Of a DNA stretch of 64,000 nt, positions 42,738-51,966 are shown piece by piece. A program made the position numbers and the translations under genes. The notes under the pieces are model-generated. The model ran no database searches. It saw only the letters and a list, made by a program, of their open reading frames with translations, and was not told where the DNA came from. The DNA lies in assembly GCF_036226925.1 (NCBI RefSeq), contig NZ_CP109031.1:3348001-3412000 (forward strand), in the 5' to 3' direction. Source of the stretch: Streptomyces sp. NBC_00659. Lineage in GTDB: Bacteria; Actinomycetota; Actinomycetes; Streptomycetales; Streptomycetaceae. Within the stretch, counting starts at the first letter, position 1. Each line of letters opens with the position of its first letter.

Positions 42738-43513
42738 ATGGTCCTTCCGAGCCTTCTCGCGGTGTTCGCGCACCCTGACGACGAGTCCCTGTCGGCGGGC
42801 GGGGTACTCGCCCGGCACGCGGCCTGGGGAGCCCGGACCGCGGTCGTCACGGCGACCTGGGCGGAGGGCACCGGCGTGCCGCGGAACTGGCCGAGGCGTT
42901 GCGCGTCCTCGGCGCGGGCCCGCCCCGGCTGCTGGGCTACGCCGACGGCCGGGTGCCGGAGTCGGCCCCCGGAGCCGTGCCGTTCCGCGACGCTCCGCTC
43001 GACGAATCGGTGCGGCGGCTGGTCGCGCACATCCGTGAGGTCCGCCCGGACGTCGTGGTCACGCACGACGCCTACGGCGGACTGCCCGGCCATCCCGACC
43101 ATGTCCACACCCACCGGGTGACCGTGCTCGCGGTCGAGGCCGCCGGGCTGGACCGGATGTATCCCGACACCGGCGCCGCGTGGCGGCCGCGTTCGCTCCT
43201 TCTGGCCACGCACCCCGAGTCCGCGGCCCGCGCCCTGGGCCCGCAGCTGCTCAGGGAGGGCAGGCCGATGTTCAGCGTCCCGGACGCGTGGGTCGGCGAG
43301 ACGGTCGATGTACGTCCCTGGCTGGACCGGAAGATCGAGGCCGTACTGGCGCACCGCTCCGAGGTGGAACGGGGAGCGCTGCCGGGCCGGATCGCCGCCC
43401 TCCCCCCGGCCGGCCGGGAGAGACTGCTGGCCACGGAGTGGTTCATCCGCCACGAGCTCTTCTCCGATTCACCGGCCTCCGCGTCACCGGCCCGGAGGGA
43501 CCTGACCCTCTGA
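42738..43513 (+). pseudogene. PIG-L family deacetylase, frameshifted
   Basis: The first part (from ATG 42738) encodes MVLPSLLAVFAHPDDESLSA with the metal motif AHPDDE and runs to about 42885. The rest of the fold continues in a different frame: AELAEALRVLGAG, LLGYADGRVPES, VVVTHDAYGGLPGHPDHVHT (with the second metal motif HPDH) and a normal C-terminus to 43513. A single-base deletion near 42870-42885 explains this. PIG-L enzymes deacetylate GlcNAc-type or mycothiol-like substrates. As it stands the full protein cannot be made, unless the sequence has an error. Confidence 0.75.
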
Positions 43514-43533
43514 GAAAGCCGACCGGTCCGCGC

Positions 43534-44205
43534 TCACCGGTTCACCGACACCAGCCCCGCCTCGTACGCGATGATCACGAGCTGGACGCGGTCCCGCGCG
43601 TCCAGCTTCGCGAGCAGGCGGGTGAGATACGTCTTCGCCGTGGCCACGCTGATGAAGAGCCGCTCGGCTATCTCCGTATTGGACAGCCCGCTGCCGACCA
43701 GTGTCAGGACCTCGCGCTCGCGGTCGGTGACGCCCTTCAACTCGGATCGTCCACGGGCGAGTTCCGGGCGGGCGGCGGTGAAGTCCTGGATGAGCCGACG
43801 GGTGACAGCGGGGGCGATGAGTGCGTCCCCGGCCGCCACCACGCGGACCGCCGCGATGATGTCGTCCAGGCCCATGTCCTTGACCAGGAAACCGGACGCG
43901 CCCGCGCGCAGCGCCCCGTACACGTAATCGTCGTCGTCGAACGTGGTCAGGATGACGATCCTCGATTCACCGTTCGGCCCCGTGGTGTCCGCGGTGATCC
44001 GGCGGGTCGCCTCGATGCCGTTCATGCCGGGCATGCGGATGTCCATGACGACTACATCGGGGCGCAGTCGACCGGCGAGCGCCACCGCCTCCTCGCCGTT
44101 CTCCGCCTCCCCGACCACCTCGATGTCCTCGATGTCGGCCATGACCATGCGCAGGGCCGTGCGGATGAGCTGCTGGTCGTCGGCGAGGACCACGCGGACC
44201 GTCAT
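43534..44205 (-). CDS. NarL/LuxR-type response regulator
   Basis: A 223-residue response regulator. The receiver has the acidic pocket LADDQ, the phospho-acceptor Asp in VVVMDIRMPGMNG, TTFDDD and the Lys in GFLVKDMGL. The C-terminal LuxR helix-turn-helix is VTDREREVLTLVGSGLSNTE. It starts within the stop of the sensor kinase gene (ATGA overlap), so it is the cognate partner of that kinase. Targets are unknown. Confidence 0.93.
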   Translation of the reverse strand: MTVRVVLADDQQLIRTALRMVMADIEDIEVVGEAENGEEAVALAGRLRPDVVVMDIRMPGMNGIEATRRITADTTGPNGESRIVILTTFDDDDYVYGALRAGASGFLVKDMGLDDIIAAVRVVAAGDALIAPAVTRRLIQDFTAARPELARGRSELKGVTDREREVLTLVGSGLSNTEIAERLFISVATAKTYLTRLLAKLDARDRVQLVIIAYEAGLVSVNR

Positions 44206-45605
44206 CGGGCGCCCACCTGGCCCGTGGCCGGGAGCGGAAGGCGGGCGCTCACCCGGAAACCGCCCTCGGGACGCGGGCCCGCGGTGAACTCGCCGTGCAG
44301 CAGGGCGGCTCGCTCCCTCATGCCGATGAGACCGAACCCCGTGTCCGTGGTGCTGCCCCTGCCCCGGCCGTCGTCGGTGATCTCGACCGCGATCTCTGTG
44401 TCCCGGTGGTCGACGGTCACCCGGCACATGGTCGTCGCCGCGTGCCGCAGGACGTTGGTGATGGACTCCTGGACGATCCGGAACGCGGACAGGTCGATCT
44501 CCGGCGGGAGTTGACGCCGCTCGCCGGTCCAGCGGATGTCCACGCGAACCCCTGCCGCGGTCGCCGCAGCGGCCAGCCGGTCCAGGTCGGCCAGCCCCTC
44601 GGCGGGGCTCAGCGGCACGGCCCGCGCGATGCGGGACCCGTCCTCGCCGGAAGACGGCGGACTTCCCGTCTCTCCGGTGCCGTGTTCGTGGGACCGGCCC
44701 TGCGGGGCCGGTTCGCCGTCGCCACTTGGGCAGTCCGGCGCTTCGGACAGGCCGCCGCGCCCGTCCGGGTACCCCGACGAGCGGGGCCGCTCACCCCCCT
44801 CCGTCCCGCCGGCCTGCTCCCCGTGGTCCGCCTGGCGCAGCGCGACGAGCATGCGGCGCAACCCGGCGAGGGTCTCGCGGCCGGCCGTCTCGACCGCCGC
44901 CATGGCTTCGCGCGCGGCGTCCGGCTGGGTGTGCGCGACCCGGGCCGCCGCGCCCGCCTGGAGGGCGATGATGCCGATGCTGTGGGCGACCATGTCGTGC
45001 ATCTCGCGGGCGATGCGCAGGCGTTCGTCGGTGACGGCCTGGGCCGAGGCCCGGATCCGCAGTTGCCCGGCGTGGACACGGGTGCGGTGGGAGGCGTCGC
45101 CGAGCAGCCAGGAGACGACGACGGTCAGCGCCACGGTCAGCTCGACGAGGGTGCCGATACCCCAGCCCTGTAACAGCCGTACCGACAGCCAGGCGACCAG
45201 GACGGCGAGCGCCATGGCGAGCCCGGTGACCCCGGTGCGGCGGGGGCGGGTGGCCGCGATGAAGTAGAGGGCCACGTCGACGGCCAGGTACTGGGCGAGC
45301 TGGATCGCCGCGACGGCGAGGTTGACGGTGAGCAGGGCGGCCGCCGCGAGCAGCAGGGTCAGGGCGGTCAGGGGACGGCGCCCGAGCCAGACGCCGCCGG
45401 CCAGGGCCAGGACGCATGCCACGGTGAGGAACAGCAGGCCGTCCCAACGGTAGAACTGGGCGGCGACCAGTTCGTTCGGCCCGCCCTGGCCGGGGAGCCG
45501 GATACGCGCGAGGACCGTGAACACGGTGCTGGCGCACCAGGCCAGGGCCACCCAGGCGCCGGGCGGGACACGCTTGAGCGGGGGAAGCGACGGCGTGACA
45601 TGCAT
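44202..45605 (-). CDS. Sensor histidine kinase (NarL-type partner)
   Basis: Membrane kinase of 467 residues, HisKA_3 class. Several hydrophobic helices occupy residues 15-190. The phospho-acceptor His is in IAREMHDMVAHSIG; the ATPase has the N box IVQESITNVLRHA and G boxes ITDDGRGRGS and GFGLIGMRERA. Between the two lies an unusual Gly/Ser/Pro-rich stretch of about 70 residues (GTEGGERPRSSGYPDGRGG and on) that most relatives lack. ATG 45605 was chosen from the helix layout. It is coupled to the response regulator downstream. Confidence 0.9.
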   Translation of the reverse strand: MHVTPSLPPLKRVPPGAWVALAWCASTVFTVLARIRLPGQGGPNELVAAQFYRWDGLLFLTVACVLALAGGVWLGRRPLTALTLLLAAAALLTVNLAVAAIQLAQYLAVDVALYFIAATRPRRTGVTGLAMALAVLVAWLSVRLLQGWGIGTLVELTVALTVVVSWLLGDASHRTRVHAGQLRIRASAQAVTDERLRIAREMHDMVAHSIGIIALQAGAAARVAHTQPDAAREAMAAVETAGRETLAGLRRMLVALRQADHGEQAGGTEGGERPRSSGYPDGRGGLSEAPDCPSGDGEPAPQGRSHEHGTGETGSPPSSGEDGSRIARAVPLSPAEGLADLDRLAAAATAAGVRVDIRWTGERRQLPPEIDLSAFRIVQESITNVLRHAATTMCRVTVDHRDTEIAVEITDDGRGRGSTTDTGFGLIGMRERAALLHGEFTAGPRPEGGFRVSARLPLPATGQVGAR

Positions 45606-45743
45606 GCGCCCGATCGTAGGCAGGCGGTGCGGCGCGGACATCGGACCGGGGACGTACAACCGAGGTCGACAACGCTCCGGCTCACTCCACGTCGTCCCGC
45701 CTCACCCGCCCCCTGGGCCCGGGGGCCGGGACGGCTGTCCGGA

Positions 45744-46253
45744 TCAGTCCCGGGCGCCGAAGCGGCCTACGTACGCGCGCTGCCACGGAGTCTCCACCGC
45801 GTGCCGGTCGTAGTGTCCGCGCACGTACGCCACCGCCTCGCGGGGCGGTACGCCGTCGAGGACCGCGACGCAGGCCAGGGCCGTGCCGGTGCGGCCCCGG
45901 CCGCCGAAGCAGGCGATCTCGACGCGTTCACCGGCGGCCCGCCGCCAGGCCTTTGTGAGCACCTCGCGGGCCTCCGCCCGGTCGGCGGGCAGCCGGAAGT
46001 CCGGCCAGCGCAGCCAGTGGGCCTCCCAGGGGACCGGGGGCGGCTCCTTGCCGAGCAGATACACGGCGTACGTCGGCTCGGGACCTCCGTCGGCCGGAAG
46101 CGGGCGGCGCAGTGCCCGGCCCCGGATCAGCCGTCCGGAGGGCAGCGCCAGCACCCCGGCGCCGTCCGGGTCCCAGGTTCCGCCGTCGGAGCCGGTGCCT
46201 GATCGCGCGCCGGGTTCGGTTTCGGGTTCGGTTTCGGGTTCGGTTTCGGCCAC
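45744..46253 (-). CDS. Protein-tyrosine-phosphatase-like protein
   Basis: A 169-residue putative phosphatase. The P-loop is CFGGRGR, a C-x5-R motif, in IACFGGRGRTGTALACVAVL, and SGRLIRGRALRR precedes it. WEAHWLRWPDFRLPADRAEA occupies the position of the general-acid loop. The N-terminus has ETEP repeats encoded by 12-bp DNA repeats; GTG 46253 is the likely but uncertain start. It stands alone between the two-component genes and the GntR gene. The substrate may be a phosphoprotein or phosphosugar. Confidence 0.75.
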   Translation of the reverse strand: MAETEPETEPETEPGARSGTGSDGGTWDPDGAGVLALPSGRLIRGRALRRPLPADGGPEPTYAVYLLGKEPPPVPWEAHWLRWPDFRLPADRAEAREVLTKAWRRAAGERVEIACFGGRGRTGTALACVAVLDGVPPREAVAYVRGHYDRHAVETPWQRAYVGRFGARD

Positions 46254-46323
46254 GGGACCAGCGTAGGCCGGTGCGTGGGGCCTGGAGCCCGGGGTCGGGT
46301 GCGGAGGCGAACGGGGTCTTCGG

Positions 46324-47082
46324 TCAGCTCACGCCGCGGGCGCCCTGGGCGGCGCGGGCCTCGATGCCCCGGAAGTGGTCCGACATCGCGCGCTGGGCGC
46401 CCTCGACGTCCCGTACCCGCAGGGCCGTGAGGATGTCGCGGTGGCGGCGGGCCGTCACCTCCGGGGTGATGTCGTCGGTCCAGCCGCGCACCACGGCGAC
46501 CCTCCGGAACACGGTCCAGAACGCGCCGAGCAACTGGGGAACGAGCGGGTTGCCGAGCGAGGCGTACAGCAACTCATGGAACCGGCTGTCGAGTTCGGGG
46601 AAGGACCGGCCGTCGTCGCCCGCCGTCTCCATCTCCGTGACGACGGCTTCGAGCCGGTCCAGCTCCTCCTCGGTCAGCACCTCGGCCACCCGGCTTATCA
46701 GCCCCTCCTCCAGCACTTCGCGGACCTGGAGGATCTCGGCCAGCGCCGCGGTCGGATCGTCCGGACGGGCGAGTGTGCGGAAGGTCAGTCCGTCGACGAA
46801 CGGCGTCATGGACGCCTCACCCACATAGGTGCCGTAGCCGTGCCGGATCTCGACTATGTCGAGCGCCTGAAGGGCCTTGAGCGCCTCACGGACCGAATTG
46901 CGGCTCACGCCGAGATCGCTCATCAGCTCGGTCTCGGTGGGCAGCGGCGCACCGGCCCGAAGCCCCTGGTCGAGGATCAACTGCATGACCTCGCGCTGGA
47001 TCTGGCTGCTCACCCGGCGCTCGGGCCGGCGCCGGTTCCCGGTCTCCTCAGGCATGCGCCGCATCGTACGCTCGCTGGACAT
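46324..47082 (-). CDS. GntR/FadR-family regulator, likely NanR-like
   Basis: A 252-residue FadR-subfamily GntR repressor. The winged helix has LPTETELMSDLGVSRNSVRE and the C-terminal FCD domain contains ILQVREVLEEGLISRVAEVL and the metal-ligand type segment LDSRFHELLYASLGNPLV. ATG 47082 has GGAGG eleven bases upstream. It is divergent from the SiaEFGI-like importer and NanA-like genes; in C. glutamicum a GntR protein, NanR, controls the equivalent cluster. The ligand is thus probably a sialic-acid-derived sugar, by inference. Confidence 0.88.
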   Translation of the reverse strand: MSSERTMRRMPEETGNRRRPERRVSSQIQREVMQLILDQGLRAGAPLPTETELMSDLGVSRNSVREALKALQALDIVEIRHGYGTYVGEASMTPFVDGLTFRTLARPDDPTAALAEILQVREVLEEGLISRVAEVLTEEELDRLEAVVTEMETAGDDGRSFPELDSRFHELLYASLGNPLVPQLLGAFWTVFRRVAVVRGWTDDITPEVTARRHRDILTALRVRDVEGAQRAMSDHFRGIEARAAQGARGVS

Positions 47083-47147
47083 CGGACGTCCCACCTCCGG
47101 GCTGATTAAACGCCAAGTTCGGCCAACTGCCCTGTTTCATACCGCCA

Positions 47148-47218
47148 TTGGTCGCACCTGTGGAAGATACGCCATTCGTGTGCGGGCCCTTGACCCTCTC
47201 CGCGCCCCCTCCTATGGT
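47148..47218 (+). promoter_or_regulatory. Promoter and FadR-type operator of importer operon
   Basis: TTGACC (47190-47195) and TATGGT (47213-47218) are spaced exactly 17 bp, an excellent housekeeping promoter. TTGGTCGCACCTG (47148-47160) resembles the GntR/FadR half-site pattern TGGT-n3-ACC just upstream and may be the operator for the divergent regulator. Confidence 0.6.
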
Positions 47219-47333
47219 CGCGCTGCCCCCCATGACGTAGGACGTCGTATCTCCTGCTTCCCGGGCCGGCCGCACCGACCGCTCCACCGCCTCACCGGAC
47301 CGCTCAACTGGACCACTCCTTGCTGGAGGAACC

Positions 47334-48962
47334 GTGCGCGACGTGAACCGCACTCCGGCGCCGCACCGCCGGTCGTTCCTGAAGTACACCGGGGCCCTGG
47401 GCGCGGCCGCCGCCCTCTCCTCGTCCCTGTCCGCCTGCTCGTCGGGGCCGGAGTCCACGAACGACACCGGCGGCTCGGGCGGCGGACAGAACGCCACCCT
47501 GACGGCCGTGATCGGCTACGGGAACGACGGAAGCTGGGATCCGACGCAGACCGCGTCGGCCTTCTGCATGGCCGCCAACAACCACATCTACGAAGGCCTG
47601 CTCGACACCGACCCGATCTCCCGCGAGCCCTACGCCGCGCTCGCCACCCAGGTACCCGCCGACCTCACCGGCACGTCCTGGAAGTTCACGCTGCGCGCCG
47701 GTGCCACGTTCCACGACGGGAAGCCCGTCACCGCCGACGACGTGGTCTTCGTCTTCGACCGGATCCTCGATCCGAAGACCCAGACGCTCGCCAAGGGCTT
47801 CTTCGCGAGCTGGCTGAAGGAAGTCCGCAGGATCGACGCGCAGAACGTCGAGCTGGTCCTCAAGTTCCCCTTCCCGGAAGGGGTCTCCCGGCTCACCCTG
47901 GCGAAGATCATGCCCAAGCACGTCTTCTCGCAGCCGGGCGCCTGGGACGACGCGATCAAGGGCAAGGCGATCGGTTCGGGACCGTACCGGCAGACCGCGC
48001 ACCACCCGAAGTCCAACACGACCTTCGAGGCGTTCGCCGCCTACAACGGGCCCCGCAAGCCCGCGTTCAAGAAGATGAACTGGCTGACCATAGTGGACGC
48101 CGCGCCCCGCGTCGCGAAGATCTCCGGGGCGAGCGCCGGGGCCCAGATCGCCGACAACGTCCCGTACGCCAACATCACGCGGCTCCGCGAGGGCGGCATG
48201 ACCGTCCAGGGCGGCGCCGGCATGAACAACCTGTTCCTGATGTTCAACACCCGGCACAAGCCGTTCGACGACGTGCGCGTCCGGCAGGCGCTGCGCTACG
48301 CCATCGACACCGACAAGATGGTCGAGGTCGCGCTCAAGGGGCACGGGAAGCCGTCGAGTTCCTTCCTCAACGAGGCCAACCCCTCCTACCGGCCGGCGAA
48401 GACCGTCTACGCCTACGACCCGGAGAAGGCGAAGAAGCTCCTGAAGGAGGCCGGGGTCAAGGGGCTGAAGATCGAGATCCTGTCGGTGAACGTGAGCTGG
48501 ATCGTCGACTGCCTGCCGACCGTCAAGGCGTCCTGGGACGCGATCGGCGTGCAGACGACGCTGGCCCCGCAGGAGACCACGGCCGTGTTCACCAAGATGG
48601 ACCAGAAGCAGGACTACCAGGTCGTCGCCGCCGCCTCGAACCCCAACCAGTTCGGCCTCGACGCCGACCTGATCATGCACTACAACTACGGCCCCCAGAA
48701 CCTCTGGATGGGCTACGCCCGCTGGGCCGGTGACCCGGTCGCCAAGCAGCTCTTCAAGGACATGGACCGGGCGACCCAGGAACCGGACGCCGACAGGAAG
48801 AAGGCGATGATCCAGGACTACATCGACGTCGTCGCCGAACAGGCCGTGCTCTACCCGGTCGTGCACAACGAGCTGATGACGGCGTGGAATCCGCGCCGGC
48901 TCGCGGGGATAAGGCCTCAGCCCTATCCGGGCATCAACCTGCTGCAAGCCAAGTGGGTCTAG
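47334..48962 (+). CDS. ABC importer substrate-binding lipoprotein, SiaE-like
   Basis: A 542-residue peptide/sialic-acid type (SBP_bac_5) lipoprotein. The N-terminus has a twin-arginine motif (RRSFLK, Arg12-Arg13) and a lipobox LSAC at Cys35, so it is likely a Tat-exported lipoprotein. The body shows KFTLRAGATFHDGKPVTADD and DDVRVRQALRYAIDTDKM, both family hallmarks. GGAGGA lies three bases before GTG 47334. It is first in an operon with two permease genes, two ATPase domains and a NanA-like lyase, the layout of the SiaEFGI/SatABCD sialic acid importers. Confidence 0.88.
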   Translation: MRDVNRTPAPHRRSFLKYTGALGAAAALSSSLSACSSGPESTNDTGGSGGGQNATLTAVIGYGNDGSWDPTQTASAFCMAANNHIYEGLLDTDPISREPYAALATQVPADLTGTSWKFTLRAGATFHDGKPVTADDVVFVFDRILDPKTQTLAKGFFASWLKEVRRIDAQNVELVLKFPFPEGVSRLTLAKIMPKHVFSQPGAWDDAIKGKAIGSGPYRQTAHHPKSNTTFEAFAAYNGPRKPAFKKMNWLTIVDAAPRVAKISGASAGAQIADNVPYANITRLREGGMTVQGGAGMNNLFLMFNTRHKPFDDVRVRQALRYAIDTDKMVEVALKGHGKPSSSFLNEANPSYRPAKTVYAYDPEKAKKLLKEAGVKGLKIEILSVNVSWIVDCLPTVKASWDAIGVQTTLAPQETTAVFTKMDQKQDYQVVAAASNPNQFGLDADLIMHYNYGPQNLWMGYARWAGDPVAKQLFKDMDRATQEPDADRKKAMIQDYIDVVAEQAVLYPVVHNELMTAWNPRRLAGIRPQPYPGINLLQAKWV

Positions 48963-48981
48963 GCGACAAGGGAGTTCGTAC

Positions 48982-49941
48982 GTGGTCGCCATCGTCAGGA
49001 TCCTGCTGCGCCGCGTCGCGCTGCTCGTGCCGCTGATGCTCGGGATCGTCCTGTTCGTCTTCCTGGTGATGCGGTTCTCGGACGTCGACCCGGCGTCCGC
49101 GTTCTTCCAGGGCGCCAACCCGACCCCGCAGCAGCTCCACGACTTCAGGGAACGCAACGGACTGCTCGACCCCCTGCCCGTGCGCTACTTCGACTTCGTG
49201 GGTGACCTGCTGCACGGCGACATGGGCACCAGCGCGCTGACCAGGGCGCCGGTCGTCGAACAGGTCACCACCGCGCTGCCGCTCACGCTCCAGCTCACCT
49301 TCCTGGGGCTCGGCATCGCGGTGGTGCTGGCGCTCCTCGGCGGGGTCACGGCCGCGATCCACCGCGACCGGCTGCCCGACCAGATCATCCGGGTGGTGTC
49401 CCTGACCGGGGTCGCCGCACCGGGCTTCTGGCTGGCCCTGCTGATGATCCAGTACCTCGCCGTCGACCAGGGCTGGTTCCCGACCGGCGGCTACATCAAC
49501 CCGGCCGACTCGCTGACCGGCTGGCTGAAGACCATGGCACTGCCCGCGCTCGCGCTCTCCCTGCCGGTCGCGGCCCAGCTCACCCGGATCGTCCGGACGT
49601 CCGTGGTCGAGGAGCTCGACAAGGACTACGTGCGCACCGCGATCGGCAGCGGGCTGCCGCCCCGGGTGGTCGTCGGCCGCAACGTCCTGCGCAACGCCCT
49701 GATGAACCCGCTCACCGTGCTGGGCCTGCGCGTGGGCTATCTGCTGGGCGGCGCGGTCGTCATCGAGACGATCTTCTCGCTGCCCGGCATGGGCAAGCTG
49801 ATGATCGACGCCGTGCAGAACGGGGACCCGGCCGTCGTGCAGGGCGTCGTGCTGACCACGGCCATCGGCTTCGTGGTCGTGAACCTCGTCATCGACATCC
49901 TGTATCTGCTGGTCAACCCACGGCTGAGGGAGGCGACCTGA
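48982..49941 (+). CDS. ABC importer permease, SiaF-like (DppB type)
   Basis: A 319-residue inner-membrane permease of the binding-protein-dependent family. About six helices are visible; the EAA-type cytosolic loop is in DYVRTAIGSGLPPRVVVGRN, near GGAVVIETIFSLPGMGKLM. GTG 48982 has GGGAG upstream. Its stop overlaps the next gene (TGATG). It pairs with the permease half of the following fusion protein to form the channel. Confidence 0.9.
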   Translation: MVAIVRILLRRVALLVPLMLGIVLFVFLVMRFSDVDPASAFFQGANPTPQQLHDFRERNGLLDPLPVRYFDFVGDLLHGDMGTSALTRAPVVEQVTTALPLTLQLTFLGLGIAVVLALLGGVTAAIHRDRLPDQIIRVVSLTGVAAPGFWLALLMIQYLAVDQGWFPTGGYINPADSLTGWLKTMALPALALSLPVAAQLTRIVRTSVVEELDKDYVRTAIGSGLPPRVVVGRNVLRNALMNPLTVLGLRVGYLLGGAVVIETIFSLPGMGKLMIDAVQNGDPAVVQGVVLTTAIGFVVVNLVIDILYLLVNPRLREAT

Positions 49942-51917
49942 TGTTCACGCGGAAGGATCTCGCGGGGGCCCTCGCCCGGCCCGGCGTCCGGCTGCGGGGC
50001 TGGCGCAGGCTGCCGCCGCTGTCGAGGATCGCGGTCGGCTTCCTGGCCGTGGTGCTCGTGGTGGCGGTGTTCGCCCCGCTGCTCGCCCCGCACGACCCGC
50101 TCGACCAGCAACCGCAGGCGGACGGCACCGGGCATCCCTCGGCGGACCACTGGATGGGGCAGGACAGCCTCGGCCGGGACATCCTCAGCCGGCTGATGTA
50201 CGGGGCGCGCTGGTCCCTGGCCATCGGTCTCGGCGCCACCGCCCTGGCCCTGGTCGTGGGAGCACTGCTCGGTGCCCTCGCCGCGACCTCGCGGAAGGCG
50301 GTCGACGAGACGCTGATGCGCTGTCTGGACGTGGTGATGGCGTTCCCCGGCATCGCGCTCGCCGCCGTTCTCGTCGCCGTGTTCGGCGGCGGCATCACCG
50401 TACTGATCTGCGCGATCGCGTTCCTGTTCACCCCGCCCGTCGCCCGGGTCGTGCGGGCGAACGTCCTCGACCAGTACGGCGAGGACTACGTCACCGCCGA
50501 GCAGGTGATCGGCGCCCGCACCCCGCACATCGTGCTGCGGCACGTGGCCGTCAACTGCGCGGCCCCGGTCCTGGTGTTCTGCACCGTTCAGGTCGCCGAG
50601 GCCATCGTGTTCGAGGCCTCGCTGTCGTTCATCGGCGCGGGCGTGCGGCCCCCGGACCCGTCCTGGGGCAGTGTCATCGCCGACGGCAAGAACATGGTGC
50701 TGACCGGCGGCTGGTGGGCCACCGTCTTCCCCGGCCTGCTGATGCTGGTCACCGTGCTGTCGCTGAACATCCTCTCCGAGGGTGTCTCCGACGCGTGGGC
50801 CGCGCCGGCCGCCCGCGAGGTGTCCGTACCTCCCGCCGAGGACCGGCTGGAAGCCCCGGAGCCGGGCAGCGGCACGGTCGTCGAACTGCCGGGACTGGCA
50901 CAGGCCGCGGCCCGGCTGCGCGCCCGGGCCCGCCCGCCGGTCACGGACGGGCAGCCCGTTCTCGCCGTCGAGCGGCTGGCCATCGGCTTCGACGAACGGC
51001 ACGGCGGGGTGGACATCGTCGACGGCATCAGCTTCGAGGTGTATCCCGGCGAAGTCCTGGGCCTGGTGGGCGAGTCGGGCTGCGGGAAGTCGCTGACGGC
51101 CCTGACGGTGATGGGCCTGGAACCGAAGGGCGCCCGGGTGCGCGGCCAGGTCCGGTTCCGTCAGCGGCAGTTGGTCGGCGAGCCCATGCGGGTCCGGCGC
51201 CGGCTGCTGGGCCACGAGATGGCGATGGTCTACCAGGACGCGCTGTCGTCCCTGAACCCGGCGATGACGATCAGGGCACAGCTCAAGCAGGTGATACGGC
51301 GCGGCGGCAGGCGCACGGCGGCCGAACTGCTCGCCCTGGTCGGCCTCGATCCCGAGCGGACCCTGCGCAGTTACCCCCACGAACTCTCCGGAGGACAGCG
51401 CCAGCGCGTCCTGATCGCGATGGCGTTGTCCCGCGAGCCCGCGCTGATCGTCGCGGACGAACCGACGACGGCCCTGGACGTGACGGTCCAGGCACAGATC
51501 ATGGAGCTGCTGCTGCGACTGCGGGCGGAACTGGACTTCGCCCTGGTCCTCGTCTCGCACGACCTCGCGCTGATCTCGGCGGTCACCGACCGGGTGGTCG
51601 TGATGTACGGCGGCCAGATCGTGGAGACGGGGGTGACGGCGGACCTGGTGGAGTCCCCGGCCCACCACTACACGCGCGGCCTGCTCGGCAGCGTCCTGTC
51701 CCTGGAGTCGGCGGCCGAGCGCATGACGCAGATCAAGGGGGTCGTCCCCTCCCCCGCCGACTTCCCGGCCGGCTGCCGGTTCGCCGACCGGTGTCCGATG
51801 GCGGACGACGTGTGCCGGACTACGGCGCCGGACCTCGTCGGCACGCACACGCACACGGCGGCCTGCCACCACCCGGCCGTCGACCTGGTGACCGCGGAGA
51901 GCGAGGCCGTGACGTGA
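49941..51917 (+). CDS. Fused ABC permease-ATPase, SiaG-like
   Basis: A 658-residue natural fusion of a DppC-type permease (residues 1 to about 290) and a DppD-type ATPase (about 330-658). The permease half has the EAA-like loop [20 protein letters not shown]. The ATPase half has Walker A GESGCGKS, signature LSGGQRQR, Walker B LIVADEPT and a C-terminal oligopeptide-ATPase cysteine motif (CRFADRCP...CRTT). The fusion is a hallmark of the SiaG/SatC protein of actinobacterial and Haemophilus ducreyi sialic acid transporters. A Pro/Ala linker joins the halves. Confidence 0.9.
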   Translation: MFTRKDLAGALARPGVRLRGWRRLPPLSRIAVGFLAVVLVVAVFAPLLAPHDPLDQQPQADGTGHPSADHWMGQDSLGRDILSRLMYGARWSLAIGLGATALALVVGALLGALAATSRKAVDETLMRCLDVVMAFPGIALAAVLVAVFGGGITVLICAIAFLFTPPVARVVRANVLDQYGEDYVTAEQVIGARTPHIVLRHVAVNCAAPVLVFCTVQVAEAIVFEASLSFIGAGVRPPDPSWGSVIADGKNMVLTGGWWATVFPGLLMLVTVLSLNILSEGVSDAWAAPAAREVSVPPAEDRLEAPEPGSGTVVELPGLAQAAARLRARARPPVTDGQPVLAVERLAIGFDERHGGVDIVDGISFEVYPGEVLGLVGESGCGKSLTALTVMGLEPKGARVRGQVRFRQRQLVGEPMRVRRRLLGHEMAMVYQDALSSLNPAMTIRAQLKQVIRRGGRRTAAELLALVGLDPERTLRSYPHELSGGQRQRVLIAMALSREPALIVADEPTTALDVTVQAQIMELLLRLRAELDFALVLVSHDLALISAVTDRVVVMYGGQIVETGVTADLVESPAHHYTRGLLGSVLSLESAAERMTQIKGVVPSPADFPAGCRFADRCPMADDVCRTTAPDLVGTHTHTAACHHPAVDLVTAESEAVT

Positions 51918-51945
51918 GGATTCCGCCCGACGTGAGGATTCCGCC
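51911..51945. repeat. 17-bp direct repeat at siaG-like stop
   Basis: GACGTGAGGATTCCGCC occurs at 51911-51927 and 51929-51945. The first copy includes the siaG-like stop. The segment GAGGCCGTGACGTGA (51903-51917) also recurs as GAGGCCGTCACATGA (51956-51970) at the start of the next gene. Confidence 0.75.
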
Positions 51946-51966
51946 GACGGCGACCGAGGCCGTCAC

